This document shows, piece after piece, positions 21,729-32,403 of a stretch of 64,000 nt of DNA (positions within the stretch are counted from its first letter, which is position 1; each line of letters begins with the position of its first letter). Origin of the DNA: Anaeramoeba flamelloides (lineage: Eukaryota > Metamonada > Anaeramoebidae); the NCBI GenBank assembly GCA_027625915.1, contig JANTQA010000015.1:8027001-8091000 (forward strand), read 5' to 3'. The notes under the pieces are model-generated. The model worked only from the letters and a program-made list of their open reading frames with translations, was not told the origin of the DNA and ran no database searches. The translations under genes were made by a program, and so were the position numbers.

Positions 21729-23872
21729 ATGAGCAAACAAAAAACCACCAACATTCCAATCGAATCGAAAAATTTTTATTGTTTTGGTTGCAAAGACAAA
21801 CAAGAACCTGCAACTATTTACTGTTCTACCTGTAAAAAGTATTTTTGTGATAACCACTCAGAAGCGATTCATTCAATTTTTCAGGATCATAAACTCAATC
21901 GGGATTTTGGTTAACTTTTTTCTTTTTTTTTTTTTTTTTTATTTATTTCTCCTTTCTTTTCTTTTTGATCTATTAAATTTTAAAAAATATAAGATAATTT
22001 TTTACAAAATAACAAAACAAAAAAGACAACGAACAAGTTCCCCAAAAAACAATTGTAATGTGTGACAAACACCCAAAAAAAAAAGTCAAATTATATTGCT
22101 GTACATGCAACAAATTATTTTGTTACAAATGTAGTTTAGAGCACAACAAGCATGATGTTTCAAATTTTCAAAAAGCCTGCATAACAAATTTTAAGGAGGG
22201 CCCCCTGAATATTAAAAACAAAGTTCTTGAACAAAAAATTAAAGAAAAAACAAAGTAGCTTCATGCAACAAAAAAAACAATAGCAAAAACAAAGGAAGTT
22301 GAAAAACAAGAAATTTCAAAAATTGAGAAAGGAATTTTTGATTTACAAACGATCTTAATTGAAAAACAAAAAAATTTACTCAAATTTATCAAAACAACTC
22401 AAAAAGACAAACGTAAAACTTTAAGAAAGCAGTGTTCAGAAGAACAAAATGGGATCAATTTACTTCAAAATCTAAATGAAAAAAATGCACAATTAATTCA
22501 AGCAAGAAAATCTAATGATTGTGTGCAAATTATTGCTCTTGGGATTGAACTTCAAAAAGTTCAGGAAATGACAAAATCAAAATCTGCTTCTACAAACACA
22601 CTGCTTTTACCACAACTGTCTCGAATAATTTATTTTAATGAGCATATTGTTTCTCTTCAACAACTCGATTATTCAAATCCTTTCGATCGAAAAAAAACTC
22701 AAATCTTAACCCCGGAGCAAATGATTGTAAATAAACCTTTTCAAATAACAATCAAAATATTTGACAAAAATAACATACCAATGAAATTTTTTGGTAAAAT
22801 TGAAATTACTCTTACAAAGATAAAAGAAAATGAAAATGAAAATGAAAAGGAAAAAGAAAAATTAACACAAAATCAATTAATAATTAATAATTTCGATTCA
22901 ATCTCAAATTACCAAACAGTTTGGAATTTTGAATGCACTCTTGACGAAATTGGTGTTTATCAAATTATTTCAAAACTTAATAATATTGAACTTCCTTTTT
23001 CAAAAATCACAATTTTTCCAAATTTTTATACTTCTCTTTCATTCAACCAATTAATTAATTCAACACATAAACCTACAAATATTCCAATGGGGTTTGCTGA
23101 TACTCATGACGGAGGCGCAATTTATGATCCAATTCGCAATTTTATTTTCTCTATCCATGGGAACGATAATATGGGAAAGAATTTGAATTGTATAAATCTT
23201 TTCGATAACTCAAAGTCAATTTTTACACTTCCATTTGAGACACATGGCACATACCCTATTTACGATAACAATAATTCTATTTATTTTGGAAATGTTTCAG
23301 AAGTCCAAAAGACAAAAAAATTTGGGGTTTATAATATTGCTACTAAACAATTTTCTAACCTTACAAATTCACCTTCAATATTTAATGAGTTTTGTCGCGG
23401 AATCTTTCAAAATGGGTTTATTTACCAATTAGGCAGTAATTATGGAATTATGAAATTCGATACAATCAATAATAAATGGCAAAATAATATTTTTAAACTA
23501 GACCAAAAAGCAAATTTAATTTCCGATCCTTTGCTTTCTGATATCATTTATTTTTTTTTCAAGAATGGTAAAATTCAAGAATTTTCTCTTTCTAAAAATA
23601 AAATTACAAGATCTTTTATCTCTGGTGGTTCTTATGGTCTTGAGGCAAATAAAAATGTTGAAATTGCAATTGATTCTGAAGATAAAACAAATAGATTTAT
23701 TTTCACATGCTCAAATGGTATTGGCAAAGTATTAAATCTTAAAACTAATAAATGGAATGATCTCCAATGGGAAAAAGATACAAGGGGTGGGTATTTTCTC
23801 ATGTTTACGCAAGGTGGCTTGCTTTTGGGAGTTAACAAGAAAAAATATTGGGAGGAAATACAGATTAACTAA
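21729..23872 (+). CDS. TRIM-like B-box / coiled-coil / filamin / propeller protein with an in-frame TAG
   Basis: There are two exons, 21729-21909 and 22038-23872. The 128-base intron begins GTTAAC and ends CAAG, and splicing restores phase inside a Val codon. Residues 14-52 form a B-box-like zinc site (FYCFGCKDKQEPATIYCSTC, then CDNH and H). Residues 69-105 form a second one (CDKHPKKKVKLYCCTCNKLF, then CYKCSLEHNKHD). About 125-245 is coiled coil, about 270-392 is filamin-like (PFQITIKIFDKNNIP, then DEIGVYQI), and about 395-670 has propeller-like repeats (IYDPIRNFIFSI, KFDTINNKW, LNLKTNKWNDL). It resembles TRIM2/3 without a RING, so a scaffold or sensor role is inferred. One TAG at 22256-22258 (codon 134) interrupts an otherwise open frame of 671 codons. 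Read-through, recent inactivation or a base error are all possible. The gene sits between the arms of the large inverted repeat. The final stop is TAA. Confidence 0.8.
21910..22037 (+). other. Intron of the TRIM-like gene
   Basis: The donor is GTTAAC after TTTTG and the acceptor is AACAAG before TTCCCC. The interior is T-rich. Splicing joins the two B-box exons in frame (NRDF then VPQKTIVMCDKH). Confidence 0.8.
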
Positions 23873-24624
23873 TTTGGAAAGTGCTTTGATAATATATGGA
23901 TATTTACTTTTTTTCATTTTTTTATATCATGTTATTCCTGGTTTTTATTATATATTTTTTCTTTGCTTTTTTTATTAAAAATAAAAAGCATATAATGACC
24001 CATTATTTATTATCTATTTCTCTACTAAAATGAAATAATATTTTTTAAAATTCAAACAGATACAGTATTTTAGAAACAAAATCAATAAAAATATATTATT
24101 CTAATACAAACTCAAACAGCTGATTCCATTTTTTGAATTTTTTTTTTTATCTTTCGAACAGTATTTGTAAATTCTTGATACAAACTTTGGGTTAGTAATT
24201 TAAATATTTAATATTTGAAATTCAATACTGCTTTTATTGTTGTTGGTAATTAATCGTTGCTTCACACACACTAACACTAGTGTAAATATAAATGTTGTAC
24301 AAAATAGAGTTTTTACAATTTTTGGGATAAATAAAAATTTACATGCATTTATCCAAATTTTGTTAATCGTAAATATAATATATGATTATTTTAATAGAAT
24401 AATAATAATTTTAATCAAAAAATCATTTGATTAATACCAATTTTTTTAATTTTTTAAAAAAATCTTTTTTCAAATAAATTATTGGTATTTGCCAAATGAT
24501 TTTATATTGACAATCCATTTGAGCTCAAAAATCAAAACTGGCGTTTCTTTTACTATTATAGAAATTTGGAAAAATATTTGAAAGTCTTTATTTATCTCAA
24601 AAATTGTAAAAACTTTATTTTATA
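23873..24624. other. Spacer downstream of the TRIM-like gene
   Basis: AT-rich sequence with no motif recognised. The frame at 24237-24434 is short and unsupported. Confidence 0.4.
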
Positions 24625-25825
24625 CAACCTTCCATATTTACACTTCATTAGTATAAAAAAATAATATTGAAAAAAAAAAGTTAGACAAAACTACAATTCC
24701 AATTATCATTTCATCTTTTTTAATCAAGTTTATTCACAACATAATCAACATACTAGTTCTTAAAAATCTTGAGACTGTTGAATTTATTGTTTTTATAAGT
24801 ACTACGATTTTTAAAAAGTCTCTAGTAAAGAAAAAAGGTGAATTTTGGGGGTAAAAAATTTTAAATGGATGTGACAATGAATTTTCTTTAAACTCAACTT
24901 TAGGATATTTTTTTAAAGAGATAATAAGCAATAATTTTGAAAAAACTCTTATCATCCAAGAAAATGAAATAGAGAAAAAAATTTTCTAGTATCAATATTA
25001 AATAAATTAACGGGGGTTTGTAATAATTTTTGGAATAAATCTTGAATTAAATAAATTTTCTTAAAATTTCAAGAATTATAAACAACCTAACGAAGGTTTT
25101 CCAGAATTAAAAAGAATTGAGTAAAATGATATAGATTTTACTCGATTGTTTTTAAATTCTGAAAATGCTAAGGAAAAGTTTTCTTACTATCCGTCAAGTT
25201 CCTAGCTTTTCTTGAGGTTTTCTGTTTTATATCTAAAATCTATGGATTTTCCTAATAAACAGAAAAATCAAGATAAGTTAACAGCCGTTTTCCAGAATTC
25301 AAAAGATTAGAGTTAAATCTATTTGATTTTACTCAATTATTTAAAATTCTGGAAGCCTACGAAAGTGTCCTTGTTTTTTTTTTTAATTATTGAAATAAAC
25401 CGAACATTTATATAAATTTTCGGTTTATTCCAAAAATTATAAAAAACCTAATGGAAAATCAAAGAAAAAATAATAATTCCAATTTAAAAGAACAAATAAT
25501 TATTTAATAGTTAAAATAATTGATTCCCTATTTGAAAGATATTTATCAAATTTAAAATACTATTAAAATATAATAAAATGACCTCTTAGCCTTGAAGAAA
25601 ATTTTTTTCAAATTTTATAACATTAAATTGAAAAAAAATATTAATAGAACCTGGAAAATTGAATTTTCCAACTTAAATTGTTAAATATCTTTAAAAATAA
25701 TTTTTGATAAAAGATCCTTTATTAACCAATAATATTTATTCTAATTGAAGTTATTAAAAAGGAAAAAAGAGCAAATATTTAATTTTTTTTAAAAAAAAAT
25801 ATTTCATGATTGTGTTGTAGAATTA
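24625..25825. repeat. Right arm of the roughly 6-kb inverted-repeat unit
   Basis: This is the reverse-complement counterpart of about 19700-21115. On the minus strand it carries a protein-like stretch (24734-24955, KKYPKVEF, then KIFYP, then RDFLKIVV). The same residues can be read at about 20840-20960 on the plus strand of the left arm. The arm therefore may include remains of an unknown coding region. It contains nested palindrome cluster 3. Confidence 0.8.
25085..25460. repeat. Nested palindrome cluster 3
   Basis: The modules seen in clusters 1 and 2 recur: GGTTTTCCAGAATTAAAAAG with its inverse, CTTGAGGTTTTCTGTTTTAT with its partial inverse, and a GAAATAAACCGAACATTTAT unit. It is shorter than its partner in the left arm. 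Confidence 0.75.
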
Positions 25826-26143
25826 ATCCAAATTTTATTTTACCCTTTTTATTTTTATTTTTATACTTCAAAATTTTATGATTATGCTTGAAGAAAGATA
25901 ATAGTTGGTCTAAATAGAAAGAAAATGTTAACTTCGTCGATTTTCGAAATATTAAAATAAAATGAAGTGGTAAAACAAATATATTTTCTCCGAATTTTTG
26001 ATTTAGAAAAAATAGTTTGCATCTCAATCTATTCAAACAAATATTTTAAATGTTGAGTTAAATTTATATAAAATATAAATAATAATCTAATTATTTTTCT
26101 TTATTTTTTAATGTGTAAATTAAATTATAATAATATTAATTAT

Positions 26144-26830
26144 GGGTCTAGTCACTAATTGTGTATTTTCACCATTTTCAAGGAGTGTTTTGACAAGATA
26201 AATAATATCATGTAATAACATTTATTATGGTTTGAAAAATTAAAATAACAAAGATAAAAAATTAAATTAATCCTTTTCACAAAAATCGGATAAAAATATA
26301 ATTTCGAAAAAAAAAAAAAGCCAAAAAGGATCTCATTTATAAATATAAAAAAAAAAAATCTCAAAAAAAAAAAGTTTAAAAGAATTCATCAATTATAAAA
26401 AACACAAATTTCGAAAAAATCAATTAATCATTTTTTATTTTCTTTTTTTATTTTTGAATTTCTTCAATTTGAAACAAATTGCTTTCTTTTAGCCAACAAT
26501 CGATTCAATTTATTTAAATCCAATTTATGGTTATTTTATTATCCTCTTGATTGTGTTAAGTAACTTTTTGATAATATACTTTGAATAAAAATATAACTCT
26601 TAGGAAAAAAATAAATAATGAAAACAAAAAATGTATAAAAGATCTCAAAAATTACTAAATAAAAAATCATGTAATTAGCATATTTGTATTAAAAATTATA
26701 ATTCAAGCTGATTATTCAAATCGAAATTATGTGTTAGACTCTGTATCTTTTTTCTTGCAATATCTTCATTTTTCATTTTTGATTTTCAGTAATCCTTTAG
26801 ACATCATGAGCATGTTTATTTAATTGGTAT
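26144..26830. repeat. Dispersed direct repeat E, copy 1
   Basis: It begins GGGTCTAGTCA, as does copy 2 at 45662. Shared blocks include AAACAAATTGCTTTCTT, CAATCGATT, GATCTCAAAAA and an AATTCA-ATT-AAATTG-GTGTTA series. Similarity is moderate with gaps, and upstream flanks differ at the GGGTCTAG border. It is an unknown, non-coding, old repeat. Frames at 26155-26364 are by-products. Confidence 0.6.
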
Positions 26831-27356
26831 ATAGTATTCACTTAAAAAAATTCTAATTTTTTTTTGTATAATTATTTTCTATAATTTCTGTACCATATTT
26901 TATTTTACAGATCTTATTTTACATATATATATATATATTATCAGAATTCATTTTAAGTGTAATGCATTATGTAATTTCTGTTACAAAATATAATTTTTTG
27001 ATATTTTTTTTTCAAAATTAAACTCTTGAGTAAAAATGTGAAACTAAAATAATTTAAAAGTGATCGTAAATCATTTTAAAACCCAGAAACAGATAAATCT
27101 AGGAGAAGAAATATATTTTAAGAAAAAAGAGTTTTCTGGGATAAGAAATTAGTATTAGATTAGCAAACTAAAACTAAAGTGAATAACAATTTTTTTATAT
27201 TATCGTATCCCATAAGAAAAAGTCTTAGCGAATACTAAAAATTCAATAAAAATTGATATGTATTAACAAGTTATGAGACTTTTTAAAAGAACCAGGAATT
27301 GAAATAATGAAAGTCAAAAAAATTATTTTTTTCAATTTTTTAAATTTTTTCAACTA

Positions 27357-27620
27357 CCCTAATAAAAAAAGTTTTTTTATAAAATGTTATAAACGTGTTG
27401 CCAAGGTGTTATAAAGGTTTTAAATGTTATAAAATTTTATAATAAAATTTTTTATAACATAAATGTTAGTTAGAAAAAGTGTTATAAAAATTGTAACATA
27501 TTATAAGCCTGTTATAAGAACATTTTTTTGAAAAAAATATTGAAAAAATAAACATATAAAAGGAAATTTTGTTATAAAAATGTTATATAGATGTTATAAA
27601 AAAATTTTATTTTATTAGGG
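27357..27620. mobile_element. MITE family C, copy 2 (inverted orientation)
   Basis: It starts CCCTAATAAAA and ends TTTTATTAGGG. The body consists of TGTTATAA-type words, the complement of copy 1. TA flanks both ends (27355-27356 and 27621-27622), supporting a TA target duplication. It is 264 bp and non-coding. Confidence 0.8.
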
Positions 27621-28109
27621 TAAAATACTTTATTTGATTTATTGATCTTTTTAATTTTTTAAATTTAACAAAAATCATCTATTTGTGAATTTATTGTTCT
27701 GTAATTCATTTTCTGTAATTTCTTTTCCCGAATTCATATTCAGCTAAAATATTACCTAAATAGACGATTAAACTTGAAAATTGAAATACAAAAAAATCTC
27801 AATTGGCATATTGTTCCTTAATTCATTTTATGCAAAAAGATTACAAAAAAACTCTATTGGCTTAAAAGAAAATTGAATTGATTGATCTTTTTAAAAATGA
27901 AAATTTAGGATTTTTTTGAGATTTTGTATTATTAATAAAAACCTATTTTTACGAATCAAATTTAAAAGTTACTATTACTGTTTCATTCGACTTCATTTCA
28001 GAGGATTATAGTTTTCAGGTCCGGGGTATAAGTATACTCGAATATTATCTTCTAGGGTGAAAGTTCAGTAAGAGTGAAATAAAGTCGTTTAAAAAGTTGC
28101 CTTGTATTT

Positions 28110-28870
28110 TTCCAAAATTCTGAAAATTTTTTTTGGATCAATAAAATAAACTCTTTTTCAAATAAAAGTATGCAGAAAATTTCAAGAATTATTCATAATC
28201 GAATCAAATTAATTAAAATATCATTCTAAAATATAAAAAACTCTTTAAAACATAAATAAACACTCAACTGAATCTTTAAAACTAATTATAACAAAACAAT
28301 AAAAATTAAAATTCAATATTTGAAAAATTGGAGTGCACTTTTATTTGAAATGAGAAATCTTGTTTTGTAATTGTAAAGAATATATATATATATATATATA
28401 TAATCAATTAAAATCTTTGAACAAGGTGATGTGGGAAAAATTTTCTTTACATTTTATTGATAATTCTTTACACGTCAAACTTTTGTTCTTTAAAGTCTCA
28501 TTTTCAATATAAAGTGGCAACTTATTTTGGTATTTTGTTGGAATTGTTTTTTTATTTATTTTCTTTTTTCTTTGTTTCATTACCAATCCAATAATGGTCT
28601 TTCAAAATTCTTATATCTAGCTCATTCGAAATCAAACTTTAACTGTTTCCATTTTTATACTGGCAGATTATTTCCAAATTGGTTTCTTCTTATCTTGTTT
28701 TTTCATTTTCCAACTGTTCAATATACGATAAATAAAAAAACAAAAAATGAAAAAAAGAATAATTAAAATCAAAATCAAAATCACCAATAAGTAATTTTCT
28801 TATTAACAATCAAATTTAATAGTATTGATGATTTGGGAGGTGTGACCTTTTGTTTGAAAAAGGGTTTATT
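28110..28870. repeat. Inverted dispersed repeat around TMEM147/eRF3, left member
   Basis: About 750 bases are repeated in reverse complement at 34815-35540. Shared blocks include AACAATCAAATTTAATAGT with GATGATTTGGGAGGTGT, TCAAACTTTAACTGTTTCCA, AATGAGAAATCT and TTTCAAGAATTATTCA. A TA microsatellite lies inside this copy (28380-28402) and is absent at the matching point of the other. Its origin is unknown; no coding region is convincing in either copy. Confidence 0.75.
28380..28402. repeat. TA microsatellite
   Basis: A run of about 11 TA units has expanded inside the inverted dispersed repeat. Confidence 0.9.
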
Positions 28871-29175
28871 TTCCATCAAAATTCCAAAAAAAAAAAAACG
28901 ATTAATAATATTTTGACTTTACCCCCAACCTAAAATCAATTAAATGGCTTTTTTGTCTTGTTGTATTGTATTCCAATCCTTGGAGAGTATAAAATTGGGA
29001 TAGTCCTTGAAGTGTTATAAATTAGTCACATTGGAAAAATAAAGTTTGAAAAGCGAGAAAGATTCAGCCAAGATGAAAGGTGTATTATTTGAATGGGTTT
29101 TTTTATTATGGAAGAAAAAAAAAAAAAAAAGGTAATAGTTTGAGGCTTTGTTATCGATTTACAGCCAAGTGGGTT

Positions 29176-30097
29176 TTAGTTTTTTTTCTTATTGTTATTT
29201 AATTGTTCAAAAGATTGATAAATTTTTTTAGATGTGATAAATAAGCCATAAGCAACTGCAAATTTTAAAACAAGCAAAACCCAACCAAAAATGAAAAATT
29301 TACTTAAAAGCACCTCGGATAATTTAAAGAGCTCTGGTGTGATAAAAAAAGCAGACAACCAAATAAAAATATTTCTTTTGTCTGGGTTTTGAAATTTCCC
29401 TTTCCATAAAACCCAAATTATGTGCGTAAAAGCGATTTGTTTTAACTTTAGTGGTTTTTGTTTTTGTTTTTTTCAAAATACAAATGGATAAGAATTCGAA
29501 AGAGAGGTGTAGAAGGAAATTGTGAGAAAGTAATAATTTAAACAAAGAAAAGCGATTCAAAAAATAAAGCATTAGCGAGTGATGGAAACACAGAAAACAG
29601 AAATAAAAAGAAAAGAGATTAAAAAAAAAAAAAAATTGTTCTCAATTTACAAGGTTAATATTTGAACCAAGCGCATTTTGCATATAAACCCAATTAAATT
29701 CGGGTTTTAAACAGCCAATCCACGAAACAAAGAAAAAGGATAAGATCGATTCAGCAGAGGACCAAGCAAAAGAAACACCAAAGATCCTGATTTCGGAATG
29801 GCCAGAGCATGCCCTTAAAGCAAGAAAGCATCCAAGTGCATCAAGTGATGATACCACAATGGTGATTATGGCAGAAACGGGCTCGAATTGTGCCGTAAAG
29901 TCTGCTTCTTCTTGATCAGAGTCTGGTAGGAAAGTTGCCATCAAGATCATTTTCAACAAGGTAGTTAGCAGATACGCCACAACACCATAAAGAATAGAAG
30001 TCTTTTTTTTTGATTGCCCTTTCGTTGAAATTCGGAAATAAATAAATGGTACCACAATAAGCACAGCAAGTACAGCGAAAAGATAAAAAAAAGACAT
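29176..30097 (-). CDS. TMEM147: TMEM147 homologue, BOS translocon complex subunit
   Basis: The protein is a multi-pass ER membrane protein of the TMEM147-nicalin-NOMO (BOS) complex, which helps the translocon insert multi-spanning proteins. Exons are 30097-29651 and 29445-29176, giving 149 + 89 = 238 residues (human about 224). Residues LLKMILMATFLP correspond to human LCKMLFLATFFP, and FNWVYMQ followed by SNINL corresponds to FDWKYIQ followed by SNISL. Splicing gives INLLKQIAFTHIIW against human ISLVHYIVASAQVW with no gap, so the join is well supported. Hydrophobic segments run through the whole length. The donor is GTAAAT, the acceptor TAAAG and the stop TAA. The start is preceded by the motif shared with the Ras gene. 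It lies head to head with eRF3, 2.3 kb apart. Confidence 0.9.
29446..29650 (-). other. Intron of TMEM147
   Basis: The intron is 205 bases, begins GTAAATTGAG and ends CCACTAAAG on the minus strand. It is in phase 0. Confidence 0.8.
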
Positions 30098-30118
30098 TAT
30101 CTCAAAGGATAAAAAGTG
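30098..30118 (-). promoter_or_regulatory. Start-proximal promoter-like motif of TMEM147
   Basis: The minus strand reads TTTTTATCCTTTGAGATA directly against the ATG. It is nearly identical to the block before the Ras start. A core promoter or initiator role is inferred. Confidence 0.45.
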
Positions 30119-32403
30119 TTTTTAAAAAAAATAAAATCCCCAAAGTTTGATACTTTGATCATCAATACAGAAACCAACGATCCAAAGTTGATGACTGTTA
30201 TTGACTGCAATGTTAATTTTCGATTAAAAGGAACAATTGGATTATTCAAGGTGAACTTTTATGGACTACTATTTTACGACTAATAGACACAATTTTGTAT
30301 TTCAAATTTTGAAAATATTATGTTGACGGTTAGTTGGATAAAGTCCAGAGATTATCAAAAACCCAAATGCAAAGATTATTTTTCGAAATTATATTTACTA
30401 TTGAGAGAAAAATCTTGGCAACAGAAAAATATTTGGATACCATTTTTAATTGGGAACATTTGGAAAGTTGAAAATCAAAATCCTATTGGTAACTAGGTGA
30501 CTTTTATATAAATCCAGGTTTAAAGGTGTTAAAAGTTCATTAATCTGGGGTGTGTGTAGAATACTCATTTGAATGGTTGATAACTAAAGTAGATCATGTT
30601 ATTTTTACAAAAATCCAAGTTTTAGTAAGGTTTACTATTAATTCTGAAAATGGTAATTTTTAAACACTCTTTAGATTATAAGAGATAAGGTTTTGAAAAA
30701 GTAGAATTACTTTAATAGTTATTTAAATAAGTAGATTATTGTTATTTTCTTTAGTTATTTTACAAACGATTGAAATTAAAAATCATTTTCAGTAATGTTC
30801 AAAATTCAAATTGCTGTCCAACTATTTTTCTCTTTCCAACATTTTTCTCTCAATAATTTGTTTTGTTCTTGAACTTTTAGATAAAATTGTATTTATGTTT
30901 AAATTAAATGTAATTTCTAACTCTAAAAGTCAAATCAACACATCTATCAAATTGAAATAAAAACATCCTACCTACCAAAACTGTTTGGGATTCTTATTGT
31001 TAACTTTTTTTTTTTTTTTTTCGACGATTTAAGGGATTAGCATCACCATAGATTTCTCTATAATCAAAGTATATTGTAATTGGATGTAAATGGCATTAGT
31101 ACACCATGACTCAAATAACTCTAAAAAATCTTATTGAGCAATAAATTCTTACTGTACAATAAATTATTACATTTTTTACTAAATTATCACAATTAATAAA
31201 GTTTCATTTTGAAAAAATATGTTTTTAATTCCTTTTCCAAATCGAAAGATAGAAACTCAAACAATAATAGTATTTGGGCTTGTAGTAATTCCTATTTAGA
31301 ACTTCCAAAAGTTACTATTTTTTGAATTTTTTAATTTCAAAGATTAACTTAATAATCATCAATATAAAAAATCAGTGACTGATTTATTTTCTTTCCTTTT
31401 GATATAAATCTAATTGTAACGTCAATATGATTCAAATATTTGAGAAATAATTTGTCAAATAAATTTATTGGTTAATTATGTAATTTTTTTAAATCATTGA
31501 ATTTTTAAGTAACTAATCTAAATTTAGTCACAATTTTAAGAAAGATATTTTGCAAATTTGGAGTCTGAATGTTGATAATTCAACCTTTAAATTTGTGGAC
31601 AAATCCCGATTTTATTCTGAAATTGTTGGGTTTTTTACTAATACATAGATCATTTTTTATTGATGAGATCAACAAATATTACTACTTGACTAATCGATGT
31701 TTCAGAGACACTTGAACCATGGCTCACTAATGTGAGTTACACCCAATAACAACATACTTAAATCTTAGACTTCTCCTTCGTAGAAGCTAATCCCTTAACC
31801 ATATAAACTTTTATTTCGATTCATTTGAGAAGCTCTTAAATTCACAAATTGGTGAAAATTTACAAAGCTTTTTAAATTAAAATTAATTAGGACAAGAATA
31901 GAACAATCTATATAAACCCTTTCAAGACTATTCGGAACTTTCAGCTTGTGAGTCTTCAACATTTCGTTTGTGATATTCTTTCAGATTTTTTCAATTTTCA
32001 AATACTTTTTCAAAAACTTTTACAAGCCAAAAAAGGGTAAAAAATGATAATTAACAAAAGAGAATGTTTGTAATTTTACCAAATTTTTTTTTTAAAATTA
32101 TAACAATTTAAAATACTTGTTAACTTTCTAAAACCTGAAAGTGTTTTTATAAAAACAAAAAAGGTATTTAAATACTTATTTTTCAAAGTTTTCAAATATT
32201 CAAAAGTTTTTTATTGAAAGCTTATTACAAATGGAACTTTTCGACTTCTTTTCAAATTTGAAAATAATTTTAAAAACCAAGGTGTTGTAAAGTTACTTTA
32301 ATTGACCACACATTTAAAGTTATTCCGATCCTGATTAAAATTAAAATAATCATTTTTTTAAAAAACTTTATTTTACATTTATTTTTTTTATAGTCTGATT
32401 ATA
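30119..32403. other. Head-to-head intergenic region TMEM147/eRF3
   Basis: This 2.3-kb spacer must hold the upstream control of both genes. It is AT-rich. At 31711-31805 the minus strand contains a weak tRNA-like patch (see its own entry). No other element is recognised. Confidence 0.4.
31711..31805 (-). other. Degenerate tRNA-like / SINE-head-like patch
   Basis: The minus strand shows GGTTAAGG, then a 5-bp stem CTTCT/AGAAG closing a 7-base loop, then a CTCAC/GTGAG hairpin and GGTTCAAG. These resemble the D-loop, an anticodon arm and a B-box. Spacing and the lack of an acceptor stem or position-33 U rule out a working tRNA. It could be a tRNA-derived SINE remnant or chance. Confidence 0.2.

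Noticed and set aside
22058-22258. Second B-box as a separate small gene
   Set aside because: It splices in frame to the first B-box exon and continues in the same frame beyond the TAG.
22256-22258. General reassignment of TAG to a sense codon
   Set aside because: No TAG appears inside the other long genes, including one of 1694 codons, so a genome-wide change is not supported.
29324-29572. Separate 82-residue minus-strand frame in TMEM147
   Set aside because: It is an out-of-frame reading of the intron and exon 2; the spliced frame matches TMEM147 end to end.
31711-31805. Functional tRNA gene
   Set aside because: No acceptor stem, wrong arm spacing and C instead of U before the would-be anticodon.
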